A DNA stretch of 64,000 nt from Streptomyces collinus Tu 365. Its GTDB lineage: Bacteria; Actinomycetota; Actinomycetes; Streptomycetales; Streptomycetaceae. Of the stretch, positions 17,290-25,526 are shown piece after piece (position 1 is the first letter of the stretch; each line of letters begins with the position of its first letter). The translations under genes were made by a program, and so were the position numbers. The notes beneath the pieces are model-generated. The model was not told the DNA's origin. It did no database searches and saw only the letters and a program-made list of their open reading frames with translations. Location of the stretch: NCBI RefSeq assembly GCF_000444875.1, contig NC_021985.1:620001-684000 (forward strand), written 5' to 3'.

Positions 17290-17835
17290 ATGACCGAACT
17301 GGAGCGCGTCGCCTGGCCACCTGCCCCCATCCGGACCGAACGGCTCGTGCTGCGTGAGTCCGAGGGACGGGACCGTGCGGGATTCGTCGAGTTGTTCGCG
17401 TCACCGGAGGTGGGTACCTACACCGGCGGCTCCCGACCGCGTGATGAACTCGAACGAGTGGTGCCCGAGGTGCCCGGACGGCGTCGCGGCCTCTTCGTGA
17501 TCGAGCACGGCGGGACGATGATCGGCATCATCGAGCTCAACCGGCGTGACCCGGAGCGTCGGAGCAAGGTGCGTCCCGACACCGGGGAGGCCGAGCTCGG
17601 TTACCTGCTCCTGCCGGAGGCATGGGGGCACGGGTACGCCGCCGAGTCATGCAGGGCGGCGCTCGGCTGGTTCGCCGACCTCCTTCCCGGTGAGCCGGTC
17701 GTGCTCACCACCCGGACCGACAACGAACGTTCGCTGCGCCTCGCGGCGAAGCTGGGGTTCACCGAGGTGCGACGGTACGTGGAGTACGGCGCCGAGCAGT
17801 GGTTCGGCGTGTGGTCGTCGGCCCCTCCGCGCTGA
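17290..17835 (+). CDS. GNAT family N-acetyltransferase
   Basis: A 181-residue acetyltransferase of the RimJ/RimL-like subgroup. It starts with IRTERLVLRESEGRD (about 14-28), contains GTMIGIIELNRR (beta4), the acetyl-CoA loop LGYLLLPEAWGHGYAAES (about 98-115), and TTRTDNERSLRLAAKLGF near the C-terminus. It would transfer acetyl from acetyl-CoA to an amine; the substrate is unknown. ATG 17290 is preferred since the domain begins there. No operon partner. Confidence 0.9.
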   Translation: MTELERVAWPPAPIRTERLVLRESEGRDRAGFVELFASPEVGTYTGGSRPRDELERVVPEVPGRRRGLFVIEHGGTMIGIIELNRRDPERRSKVRPDTGEAELGYLLLPEAWGHGYAAESCRAALGWFADLLPGEPVVLTTRTDNERSLRLAAKLGFTEVRRYVEYGAEQWFGVWSSAPPR

Positions 17836-17898
17836 TCGAGGCCGGCGCGGGGGCGGGACCGGTCCGTGGGCACCTGCTGTGCTGCCGCCCGGGAGGGC

Positions 17899-18573
17899 TC
17901 AGCCGTCGCCGGGGCCGGGGTCGGCGGTCAGGCGGCGGGTGGTCGCCAGGACGGCCAGCCCGAGGACGAACCCGTAACAGGCCACGAGGCCGTGGCCGTT
18001 GTCCTGCGCGAGCCACATGGCGAGGCCGGCCGCGGGGACACTCGCCGCGAGCAGGCGGTCCTTGGTGGCGCTGCTGGTCAGGAGGACACCTGCCGCGAGG
18101 GTGGCGGCGAGGAAGTACGTCGCGCCGGAGCTGCCGGCGAAGTTGCGCGGGTCGGTGCTGCGGGCGGTCTCCCCGAAGAGGGCGTCGATGTGCTGGGGCA
18201 GCAGGACGCCGGCCGCGAACAGCGCGAGCATCAGAGGCCAGCGCCAGAACCACTGGGCCAGTGCCGCGATCGCGGCGAGGGTGAGGATGTTCCAGGCGCC
18301 GCCGAGGATCCCGCCGTTCTGCATGAACACCGACGTCACGACGCGCCACCAGCCGCTCCGGCGGGGATCGCTGTCCAGCGCGTCCATCGCGCCCGGCCAC
18401 GTCACCTGGAGCAGCACCGCTGCGACCGCCACGGCGGTGAGAGCGGCGGCGGCCCAGGGAAAGGGCCGCCGACGGATCGGTTCCCCGTCCACGAGCAGCA
18501 TGCCGGCCTTGAACATCAGCACCAGCAGTGCCGCTGTGGTGACGTTGAACAGGATCGCGCTCACGCCGCTCAA
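17899..18573 (-). CDS. Rhomboid-like intramembrane serine protease
   Basis: A 224-residue protein with six or so hydrophobic helices. It shows rhomboid features: a WWRVVTSVFMQNG loop-helix (about 76-88), the nucleophile motif GSSGATYFLAA (Ser about 147), and NGHGLVACYGFVLG with the partner His (about 194). Catalysis would occur within the membrane by a Ser-His dyad. The usual HxxxN motif in helix 2 is replaced by QNGGILGGAWNIL, so activity needs proof. It stands alone. The family call is moderately sure. Confidence 0.7.
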   Translation of the reverse strand: MSGVSAILFNVTTAALLVLMFKAGMLLVDGEPIRRRPFPWAAAALTAVAVAAVLLQVTWPGAMDALDSDPRRSGWWRVVTSVFMQNGGILGGAWNILTLAAIAALAQWFWRWPLMLALFAAGVLLPQHIDALFGETARSTDPRNFAGSSGATYFLAATLAAGVLLTSSATKDRLLAASVPAAGLAMWLAQDNGHGLVACYGFVLGLAVLATTRRLTADPGPGDG

Positions 18574-18842
18574 CCCCCGTACGAAGATGGTTGATCAGGT
18601 CGATGAGCACCCTAGCTCTCCCGAGCGCCGCCTGTCGGGGTCGCCCCGGTCGGTCGAGTCGGGATCAGGCCGCGTGCCGGGCGGCCCGATCCGAGCGGTG
18701 ACGTCACCACCGACACACCGGTCAGGCCGAGGTCGGCCTTCGAGTTCAGCAGGCCCGCCCGGTCTCACCGGCCATGGTCGGGCACCGTGCCACCGGACAC
18801 CTGAACGCATTCTGACCGCCCGCGCGGCGCCGACCTCAGCTC

Positions 18843-19889
18843 GTGACCCCCACCAGCAGCATGGGCACCATGAACAAGCAGCCGTCTCCGCGCGGCCGCG
18901 CGATCGTCCTCGCGTACGCCGCCGCCCTGCTCCTGCCGGAGCCCGGGCTGTGGCTGCGCGGCGCCCACTCGCTGCCGCTCGGCGCGGCGGGCGCGTTACC
19001 ACTGCCGACGGCGCAACTCCTGCTCGGTCTCGTGCTGTTGTCGGCCGGACTTCAGGTGCCGTCACGCGCGCTCGGATCACTGCTGCGACACCCGACGGCC
19101 GTGCTGGCCGGACTCGCCCTGCATCTTGCGATCCCGCTGCTGGCCGTTCCCGCCGTCGCGTTCCTGTTGCGCTGGACGCCCGACACCGACGGGGGCAGCG
19201 GCCTGGTCACCGCCATGATCCTCATCGTGGCGATGCCCGTCGCGGCCGGGGCCACCGTGTGGACCGGCGGCGGAGCGGGCGACCAGCCGACCATGGTCGG
19301 ACTCGTCCTCGCCTCCACGCTCCTCAGCCCGGTCACCGTCCCGCTGATCATCGGCGCCCTGCTGCCGCTGCTCAGCGGCGGCTACGCGCGCACCTTGGCC
19401 GCGGCCGAGCACACCATCGAGGGCGGATTCGCCCTCGCGGGCGTCGTGTTGCCCTGTGCCGTCGGGGTGTTGTGCCGCCTCGCGCTGCCCGCGCCGTGGC
19501 TGAGCCGGGTACTCGGCGCCGTCGTACCCGCGGCCGTGATGGGCTCGCTCGTCCTGACCTACGTCAACGCATGCGGCGCCCTCGGTTCCTTCCTGACCCG
19601 TCCTCGACTCCTGTTGACGGCCGCCGCGCTGGGCGTGGCGACGAGCGTGTGCCTGCTGTCGTTCGCGGTCGGCCGCTGGGCCACGCGTCTGCTGCGGCTG
19701 GACTCCCCCACCGCCTCGTCGGTCACGCTCGCCTGCGGCATGAACAACAGCAGCGCGAGCGCGGTCCTGATCACCAGCGCACTGCCCGGCAAGCCCCACC
19801 TGCTCCTGCCGGTGCTCGCCTACGGTCTGGTGCAGAAGACCGCCGCCGGCCGGCTGGTGCGCCGGCGGGGGTCCGGCGCACGTCGGTGA
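18843..19889 (+). CDS. Bile acid:sodium symporter-like (SBF/ASBT) transporter
   Basis: A 348-residue protein with nine to ten transmembrane helices. Family-like features are LVLLSAGLQVPSRALGSLLR, the Pro-rich segment VAMPVAAGATVWTGG, and LACGMNNSSASAVLITSALP (about 298-317), which matches the GMxNxxLA crossover motif of bile acid/ arsenite-type carriers. It would move an organic anion with sodium or protons. The start may be GTG 18843 or ATG 18861. There is no linked enzyme to suggest the substrate. Confidence 0.75.
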   Translation: MTPTSSMGTMNKQPSPRGRAIVLAYAAALLLPEPGLWLRGAHSLPLGAAGALPLPTAQLLLGLVLLSAGLQVPSRALGSLLRHPTAVLAGLALHLAIPLLAVPAVAFLLRWTPDTDGGSGLVTAMILIVAMPVAAGATVWTGGGAGDQPTMVGLVLASTLLSPVTVPLIIGALLPLLSGGYARTLAAAEHTIEGGFALAGVVLPCAVGVLCRLALPAPWLSRVLGAVVPAAVMGSLVLTYVNACGALGSFLTRPRLLLTAAALGVATSVCLLSFAVGRWATRLLRLDSPTASSVTLACGMNNSSASAVLITSALPGKPHLLLPVLAYGLVQKTAAGRLVRRRGSGARR

Positions 19890-20278
19890 GGGACGTCGGC
19901 TCACGCCGGTCGGCCGGTAGGCCGGCGCGACGGCGGCCGACGGCCGGCGTGCTCGTCGGGTCACGGTCGCCCCGTACCAGCGCCCGTACGATCCCTGCTC
20001 CGGTCAGTACGGCCGTGGCGTGCAGGGCCACGGCGACGGCGACGTAGGGTGATGCCCAGGGTTCCGCCGGCCGTCTCCGCCGGAGATTTCATCGTCCGGC
20101 GCCCGCGCCCCCGCGGCGTCAGCCCCCGCGCGCATCCCACTCCCCCGCTGGGCCGGTTCGTGCCTCCGCCCCGGGGAGGACGGTGATCGCTGCGCCCGCC
20201 CATCTGGCTGAGTCCTGCTCGGAGCCCCCCGGCACCGCCGGCCGTCCCAGGAGGGGGGTGCGCCGCTCGCGGCTCGGT
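19890..20278. other. Gene-poor spacer
   Basis: No supported gene. On the minus strand a hydrophobic stretch (VALHATAVLTGAGIVRALV, about 19970-20031) may be a fragment of a membrane protein, but it has no start or partner domain. The sequence contains many overlapping GGCCGGC-type repeats. Confidence 0.4.
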
Positions 20279-21928
20279 TCACGACGGGATCTGGAGGGCG
20301 AGGAGGGCGACGTCGTCGTGGCCGGGCGGGTGGACGCGTTCGAGGAGTTGGTCGGTGAAGGACGACAGCGGGCGGTGGGCCAGGGCGGCGGCGTGCTGGC
20401 GCAGGCGGTTCAGGCCGTCGTCGAGCGTGCGGCCGGGGACCTCCACGAGGCCGTCCGTGTACAGCAGGACGGTGCTGCCCGGCGGCAGCGCCACCGTGGC
20501 GTCGCGACGGGTGGTGTGGACTCCGGTGCCCAGCAGCAGACCGTGGCCTTCGGTGAGGTAGTCGGTCAGACCGTCGCGGGTGACGAGCAGCGGCGGCGGG
20601 TGGCCCGCGTTGGTCCAGGTCAGTCGCCACTGCCCTGCGTCGCGGTTGACGCGGGCCAGGATGAGCGTGGCCATGGCGACGTCGGTGATGGGCATGATCG
20701 CCTCGTCGAGGCGCTCGACGATCCGGCTGGGCGGCTCGTGGTGTCCCCAGGCGTAGGCGCGCAGCATGTTCCGCAGCTGGGCCATGCCGGCGGCGGCCTC
20801 CAGGTCGTGGCCGACGACGTCCCCGACGGCCAGGGCGGTGGCACCGTCGGACAGCGTGAAGGCGTCGTACCAGTCACCGCCGACCTGTGAGGCGTCGGGG
20901 GCCGGCAGGTAGCGGACGGTCATGTGCAGTCCGGGCACCCGCGGCATCTGCGGCAGCAGGTGGTTCTGCATCGTCTCGGCGACCTTGCGCTGGCGCTGGT
21001 AGAGGCGGGCGTTGTCCAGGGCGAGGCCCGCCCGGCGCGCGATGTCCTCGAACAGCGGCAGGTCGGCGACGGTGAAGTTGCCCGGCTTCCGGGTGCGGCC
21101 CAGGGTCATCGCCCCCAGCACCTCCCGGGCGCCCCGGATGGGCGCGATGGCGGCGGAATGCATACCGGACGCGTCGAAGAGGTGGCGCTGCTCGACCGCG
21201 ATGCCGGAATCCGGGGCGACCTGATAGGTCTCGGGTCCTGCCAGGGTGGAGGTGACGCCGCGCAAGGCCCGTGACAGGGGCCGCGGAGACGTCTCGGGCA
21301 CCGGGGGCATCGGCCCCTGGAGCTCCTCGTGGTGCACGAAGCGGTCCCCGTCGGCCTCGACCACGGCGGCGCGCCACACCTCGTCGCGCTCGGTGATCAG
21401 GTCGATGACGACCCAGTCCGCCAGCCTGGGCAGGACGAGGGCGACCAGCCGGTGCAGCGCCTCGTCGACGTCCAGGGTCGAGGTCAGCTGTGTCGTGGTC
21501 TCCGCCAGCAGCGCAAGCCGCTCCAGCTCGCTCAGCTCGGCCGCGCCGCCCGGTCCCGGCCCGGCGGCCGGGCGCTCCGCGGGGTGGAAGACGATCAGCG
21601 TGTGGGACGGGCGGTCGCCGGGTCCGTACGGGGTGACGAGCCACGAGATCGGCAGCAGCGAGCCGTCGGCACGGACGAAGTAGTCCTCGTCGCCCTGCGC
21701 CGGACGTCCGGCGTGGAAAGCCTGCCGCATGTTGCACCGGGTCGCCGGCAGGGACTGGCCCAGCGGCCCCCGGTGCAGGAGGTCGTGGGCGTCCTTGCCG
21801 ACGAGTTCGTCCGCCGTGCGGCCCAGCAGGCGCTCGGCCCGTGCGTTGACCACGACGATGCAGCCCTGCTCGTCGACGACGTACGCACCGGCCCCGATGG
21901 CCTCCAGTGCCGTCTGCGGACCTGTCAT
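20279..21928 (-). CDS. PAS-GAF-PP2C phosphatase, paralogue A
   Basis: A 549-residue cytosolic sensor phosphatase. PAS domain about 1-110 (VVNARAERLLGRTADELVGK, HDLLHRG), GAF about 150-310 (LAGPETYQVAPDSGIAVEQR), PP2C/SpoIIE about 335-545 with GGDWYDAFTL, VGDVVGHDLEAA, LLYTDGLVEV and HDDVALLALQ. ATG 21928 follows GGAGG. It is closely similar along its whole length to the phosphatase at 60529, including the GAF-PP2C linker RLYQRQRKVAETMQ, so the two are duplicates. Likely dephosphorylates an anti-anti-sigma factor. Confidence 0.9.
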   Translation of the reverse strand: MTGPQTALEAIGAGAYVVDEQGCIVVVNARAERLLGRTADELVGKDAHDLLHRGPLGQSLPATRCNMRQAFHAGRPAQGDEDYFVRADGSLLPISWLVTPYGPGDRPSHTLIVFHPAERPAAGPGPGGAAELSELERLALLAETTTQLTSTLDVDEALHRLVALVLPRLADWVVIDLITERDEVWRAAVVEADGDRFVHHEELQGPMPPVPETSPRPLSRALRGVTSTLAGPETYQVAPDSGIAVEQRHLFDASGMHSAAIAPIRGAREVLGAMTLGRTRKPGNFTVADLPLFEDIARRAGLALDNARLYQRQRKVAETMQNHLLPQMPRVPGLHMTVRYLPAPDASQVGGDWYDAFTLSDGATALAVGDVVGHDLEAAAGMAQLRNMLRAYAWGHHEPPSRIVERLDEAIMPITDVAMATLILARVNRDAGQWRLTWTNAGHPPPLLVTRDGLTDYLTEGHGLLLGTGVHTTRRDATVALPPGSTVLLYTDGLVEVPGRTLDDGLNRLRQHAAALAHRPLSSFTDQLLERVHPPGHDDVALLALQIPS

Positions 21929-22155
21929 CCCTCGCCTCCTGCGGTCGACTGCTACGGCTCCGTCTGCCGCTTCGCTGTACCCGCGTACGGCCACCTCACC
22001 GGCACCTGTCCTCCTTGGTGCCCCCTCGGGCCCGACGATCTCGCACCATTGTCGGCCCCCCACGTCCGAGGGGCACGGCCTGGCCCGAGCACAGCCGGAT
22101 ACGTACGTACCGGCGGCCGGCAGGACCATGGCTGCCGGTGGTGTTCAATCACCGT

Positions 22156-22917
22156 ATGAGCAACGCAGACCGTCACGCGCTGATCGCGCAGGCTGTCAGG
22201 GAGTCGGGCAGTGCCACGGTCCAGGAACTCGCCGAACTGACCGGCGCCTCCGAGATGACCATCCGGCGCGACCTGGACGCGCTGGCCGCGCAGGGCGTCC
22301 TGGAACGCGTCCGCGGTGGGGCCCGCACACTGCTGCTCAGGGGCGAGGAGCCGCCCTTCGCCTTCCGGTCCCGTGAGGCCGTCGACGCCAAGCGCAGGAT
22401 CGCGGCCGAGGTGGCCTCGATCGTCGCCGACGGGGAGACCATCGTCCTGGACAGCGGTACCACGTGCGTGGAGGTGGCCCGGCTGCTGCGGCACCGGCCC
22501 GTCACCGTGATGCCCCTGTCCTTGCAGGCCATCCACGTCCTCAGCGACCCACCGGGCCCAGCCTCGCTGATGGTGCCCGGCGGCCGGCCACGCGCCGCCG
22601 AGGGGGCCCTGACCGGCCCGCTCACCCTCGCCTCGCTGGCCGCGCTGCGCTTCGACACCGCGATCGTCGGCTGCTGCGGTCTGAGCGCGGCCGAGGGGCT
22701 GACCGCGTACGACCTCGACGACGCGGCGGTGAAGAAGGCGGTCATCGCCTCCGCCCGCCGCATCGTCGTCGCCACGGACGGCAGCAAGCTCGGCCGCACC
22801 GCCCACGCCTACGTCGGCCCGTCCGCACTCCTGCACACCCTTGTCACCGACACCGCGGCACCGGCCGACGAGGTGGGCGCGCTCGAGGGCGCGGGCACGG
22901 TCGTCAAGAGCGTCTGA
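22156..22917 (+). CDS. DeoR family transcriptional regulator
   Basis: A 253-residue sugar-type repressor. The N-terminal helix-turn-helix reads TVQELAELTGASEMTIRRDL (about 18-37) followed by RVRGGA. The DeoR sensor domain (about 75-230) has the phosphosugar-binding motif LDSGTTCVEVARLL and VGCCGLSAAEGLTAYDLDDAAV near the end. It would bind a phosphorylated sugar and control a carbohydrate operon, but none is adjacent; the targets must be elsewhere. ATG 22156 is at the conserved start. The gene is divergent from the phosphatase at 20279-21928. Confidence 0.9.
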   Translation: MSNADRHALIAQAVRESGSATVQELAELTGASEMTIRRDLDALAAQGVLERVRGGARTLLLRGEEPPFAFRSREAVDAKRRIAAEVASIVADGETIVLDSGTTCVEVARLLRHRPVTVMPLSLQAIHVLSDPPGPASLMVPGGRPRAAEGALTGPLTLASLAALRFDTAIVGCCGLSAAEGLTAYDLDDAAVKKAVIASARRIVVATDGSKLGRTAHAYVGPSALLHTLVTDTAAPADEVGALEGAGTVVKSV

Positions 22918-22927
22918 CGCCGGCGGA

Positions 22928-22972
22928 CAGGCCGGTGCCCCGCGGAGACTGTCTCCGCGGGGCACCGGCCTG
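22928..22972. terminator. Bidirectional terminator, 21-bp perfect stem
   Basis: Left arm 22928-22948 pairs perfectly with 22952-22972 around a three-base loop (CTG). It lies between the convergent DeoR and NTQGG-repeat genes and should stop transcription from both sides. Confidence 0.85.
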
Positions 22973-22982
22973 CTGTCAGTGA

Positions 22983-23229
22983 TCAGCCCTGGGTCCCACC
23001 CTGGGTGTTGCCGTTACCGGCACCCTGGGTTCCGCCCTGGGTGTTGCCGTTACCCGCACCCTGGGTTCCGCCCTGCGTGTTGCCGTTACCCGCACCCTGG
23101 GTTCCGCCCTGCGTGTTGCCGTTACCCGCACCCTGCGTCCCACCCTGGGTGTTGCCGTTACCGGCACCCTGGGTCCCACCCTGCGTGTTGCCGTTGCCCG
23201 CACCCTGCGTGCCGCCCTGCGTGTTGCCG
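22983..23229. repeat. Tandem 36-bp coding repeats
   Basis: About seven near-identical 36-bp units encode NTQGGTQGAGNG. Units differ mainly at synonymous positions, which implies recent expansion or ongoing homogenisation. Copy number is likely to vary between strains. Confidence 0.85.
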
Positions 23230-23477
23230 CCCTTGGGCATCGCGGCGTTCTTCGCCGGGCTGTTCTTGCTGGCGTTGTTGCTGTTGCTGTTCTTGCTGTT
23301 CTTGCCGTGGTGCTGCTGCTGATGCTGCTGGTGGTGGCTGCCGGCGTGGGAGGCGCTGTGGTGGTTCATCATGGGCGCGGCCTCCGCGCCGGCGACACCG
23401 AGGGTTCCGGCGGCGAGAGCGGCGATGCAGGAGATGCCGGCGATACGGGCGGCCAGGTGACGACGGGCGTTCAGCAT
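22983..23477 (-). CDS. Secreted NTQGG-repeat protein, copy 2
   Basis: A 164-residue exported protein. ATG 23477 follows AGAGGA. A signal peptide (HLAARIAGISCIAALAAGTL, cleavage near AEA-APM) is followed by a His/Gln-rich region (HHQQHQQQHHGKN), an Asn/Ser/Lys-rich spacer (KNSKNSNSNNASKNS), and then seven repeats of the 12-residue unit NTQGGTQGAGNG up to the C-terminus, nearly identical at the DNA level. No Cys and no catalytic motif. The His cluster could bind metal. It shares its repeat unit with the 16520 gene. Function unknown. Confidence 0.8.
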   Translation of the reverse strand: MLNARRHLAARIAGISCIAALAAGTLGVAGAEAAPMMNHHSASHAGSHHQQHQQQHHGKNSKNSNSNNASKNSPAKNAAMPKGGNTQGGTQGAGNGNTQGGTQGAGNGNTQGGTQGAGNGNTQGGTQGAGNGNTQGGTQGAGNGNTQGGTQGAGNGNTQGGTQG

Positions 23478-23624
23478 GAGAGATCCTCTGAATTCCTGAT
23501 CCGGGGGGGACGAGGGCCGGTCGGCCTTTCGTGTATTCATTTCAGCCCGCCAGACCGCTCCCGTACGTCCCCCGACCGGCCCACCGACCGGCTGACCCGC
23601 ACCTCCACCACCGGACGACACCTA

Positions 23625-24635
23625 TCAGAGCACCGCCTGGCCTCCGGCCGCGGCGAGGGCCGCGTCGGTGTCCGCGGCGACCAGCAGGGCGTTGATGTGG
23701 GCGCCGGCCAGGGCGCCGGCGGCCGCTGAGGCGCCGACCTGGGCGACGAGGTCGGTGGCGTTGCCCGCCACCCACACACCGGGCACCTCGGTGTCACCGG
23801 CCGTGCCGGAGACGAAGCGGCGGCCCACGCCGTCGGGCAGGTCCTCCATGGGCAGCTTCAGACCCTCCAGCCCCTCGGTGCGGGCCCGCATCCGCGTGGC
23901 GACCGCGAGGACGCGCCGTGCCACGAGCCGGCCGTCGGCCAGCCGCACGCCCGCGAGCGCGCCGTCGTCGTCGGTGACGACCTCCCGCACCGGGGTGTCC
24001 ACGGTGCGGATGCCGCGCGCCGCGAACCGGGCTCGGGAGTCCTCGTCGAGGGCGGTCCCGCCGGTGAAGTAGACCAGGTCCTCGGTCAGTTGGCGGAAGA
24101 GGAGGGCGTGGTGGACGGAGGCCGGGCCGGTGGCGAGGATGCCGATGGATTCGTCGCGCACCTCCCAGCCGTGGCAGTACGGGCAGTGCACCACACCGTG
24201 CCCCCAGTGCTCGGCGAGGCCGGGGACCTCGGGCAGCACGTCCCGCAGACCGGTGGCCACCAGCACACGGCGCGCGGTGACGCTCCGGCCGTCGGACAGG
24301 GTGACGGTGAAACGCAGGTCGCCGTCGGGCGACACCGGCGCGGGTTCGGCCGCGGCCACCTCGCCGAGGACGACGCGGCCGCCGTACTGGCGGACCTGCT
24401 CGCGCCCCCGGCCAAGGATCTCGGCCGGCGGGGTGCCGTCCAGGACGATGAATCCGTGCATCGCCTCGGCCGGGGCGTTGCGCGGGGTGCCGCTGTCGAT
24501 CACGACGACCGAGCGGCGGGAACGGGCCAGCATCAGCGCGCCGTTCAGGCCCGCGGCCCCGCCGCCGATCACCACCACGTCGACGGTGTCGTCGGGAAGG
24601 GCGTCGCTCGTGTACGGGGTGGTCGAATCAGCCAT
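23625..24635 (-). CDS. Thioredoxin reductase-like NAD(P)/FAD oxidoreductase
   Basis: A 336-residue two-dinucleotide-fold flavoprotein. FAD-binding VVVIGGGAAGLNGALMLARS (about 20-39), redox-active HCPYCHGWEV (about 148-157), and the FAD-contact VWVAGNATDLVAQV near the C-terminus. The NAD(P) motif GILATGPASVHHALLF is degenerate, which is usual for the 'NAD(P)/FAD-dependent oxidoreductase' subgroup that lacks a thioredoxin partner; some of these use oxygen or make disulfides in natural products. It is divergent from an XRE-cupin regulator, which probably controls it. Confidence 0.85.
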   Translation of the reverse strand: MADSTTPYTSDALPDDTVDVVVIGGGAAGLNGALMLARSRRSVVVIDSGTPRNAPAEAMHGFIVLDGTPPAEILGRGREQVRQYGGRVVLGEVAAAEPAPVSPDGDLRFTVTLSDGRSVTARRVLVATGLRDVLPEVPGLAEHWGHGVVHCPYCHGWEVRDESIGILATGPASVHHALLFRQLTEDLVYFTGGTALDEDSRARFAARGIRTVDTPVREVVTDDDGALAGVRLADGRLVARRVLAVATRMRARTEGLEGLKLPMEDLPDGVGRRFVSGTAGDTEVPGVWVAGNATDLVAQVGASAAAGALAGAHINALLVAADTDAALAAAGGQAVL

Positions 24636-24672
24636 GGTCTCCTGCCGTTTCCTCGTGCGTGGCCCCGGACGT

Positions 24673-24687
24673 TCCGGACCATCCGGA
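24673..24687. promoter_or_regulatory. Twin TCCGGA motif between divergent genes
   Basis: Two copies of the palindrome TCCGGA separated by three bases, in the 97-bp space between the flavoprotein and XRE-cupin genes. It is a candidate operator, although GC-rich DNA makes such motifs common. Confidence 0.3.
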
Positions 24688-24732
24688 TCCGACGCTAGTC
24701 CCGCTTTGCACATCAGGCATACAGTGTTGCCC

Positions 24733-25326
24733 ATGACGCAAGAAGACGGTGAGCTGGACGGCCTCGTACGCAAGCGCATCCGGGCTCTGCGCCTCGCGCA
24801 GGGCTGGTCGCTGGACGAGCTGGCCACCCGCGCCAACCTCAGCCAGTCCTCGCTGAGCCGCATCGAGAACGGCCGGCGCCGCCTCGCGCTGGACCAACTG
24901 GTCATCCTGGCCCGCGCGCTGGGCACCACACTGGATCAGCTCGTGGAGACCGCCGCCGACGACGTGGTCACCGGCCCGACGATCGACGCCGCCCACGGCC
25001 TGATGCGCTGGGCCCTGAAAAGCGACCCCGGGGTGAGCGTGATGCGCCGGCGCATGACCGAACCGCCGCCAGAGAACCCGGCGCACATGCGCGCCCACCC
25101 CGGGCGTGAATGGCTCGTCGTGCTCTCCGGCACCGCGGTCCTCATGCTGGGTCACCGCCGTTTCCGCATCGAGACCAACCAGGCGGCCGAGTTCCCCACG
25201 ATGATGCCGCACGCCATCGGCGCCGAGGGCGGCCCCTGCGACATCCTGGGCATCTTCGACCGCGACGCCCGCCGCGGCCACCAGCGCGAGACCGGCGAGG
25301 GCGACACCCAGGGCGCCTACGGCTGA
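24733..25326 (+). CDS. XRE-family regulator with cupin sensor
   Basis: A 197-residue regulator. The helix-turn-helix is SLDELATRANLSQSSLSRIE (about 26-45), followed by NGRRRLALDQLVILARALG. A C-terminal cupin covers about 95-190 (AHMRAHPGREWLVVLSGTAV, then EFPTMMPHAIGAEGGP). The cupin binds a small effector or metal that modulates DNA binding. ATG 24733 follows a short spacer with no strong ribosome site. It is divergent from the thioredoxin reductase-like gene, the likely target. Other proteins of this design control amino-acid or polyamine catabolism. Confidence 0.85.
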   Translation: MTQEDGELDGLVRKRIRALRLAQGWSLDELATRANLSQSSLSRIENGRRRLALDQLVILARALGTTLDQLVETAADDVVTGPTIDAAHGLMRWALKSDPGVSVMRRRMTEPPPENPAHMRAHPGREWLVVLSGTAVLMLGHRRFRIETNQAAEFPTMMPHAIGAEGGPCDILGIFDRDARRGHQRETGEGDTQGAYG

Positions 25327-25526
25327 CCGTCAGGACGTCGGGGGGGCTCTCGGGACGACCGGGCGCCCCCGGGACGTCCGGAGCGAGCGCGCGAAGGCCA
25401 CTCCTAGCGACCCACGCGGGCCGGTCGGCAGCGAAATCTTGCGCCTCGGGCAGCGCATCCCACGATCCTCTTGCGCACATCGGGAGAAGTCGTGCCACTG
25501 ACGCATGGCGGTCCTACGGTGACGGC

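Noticed and set aside
19771..20031. Possible small membrane protein on the minus strand
   Set aside because: One hydrophobic stretch only, no ribosome site, and an Arg/Pro-rich remainder; noted in the spacer entry instead.
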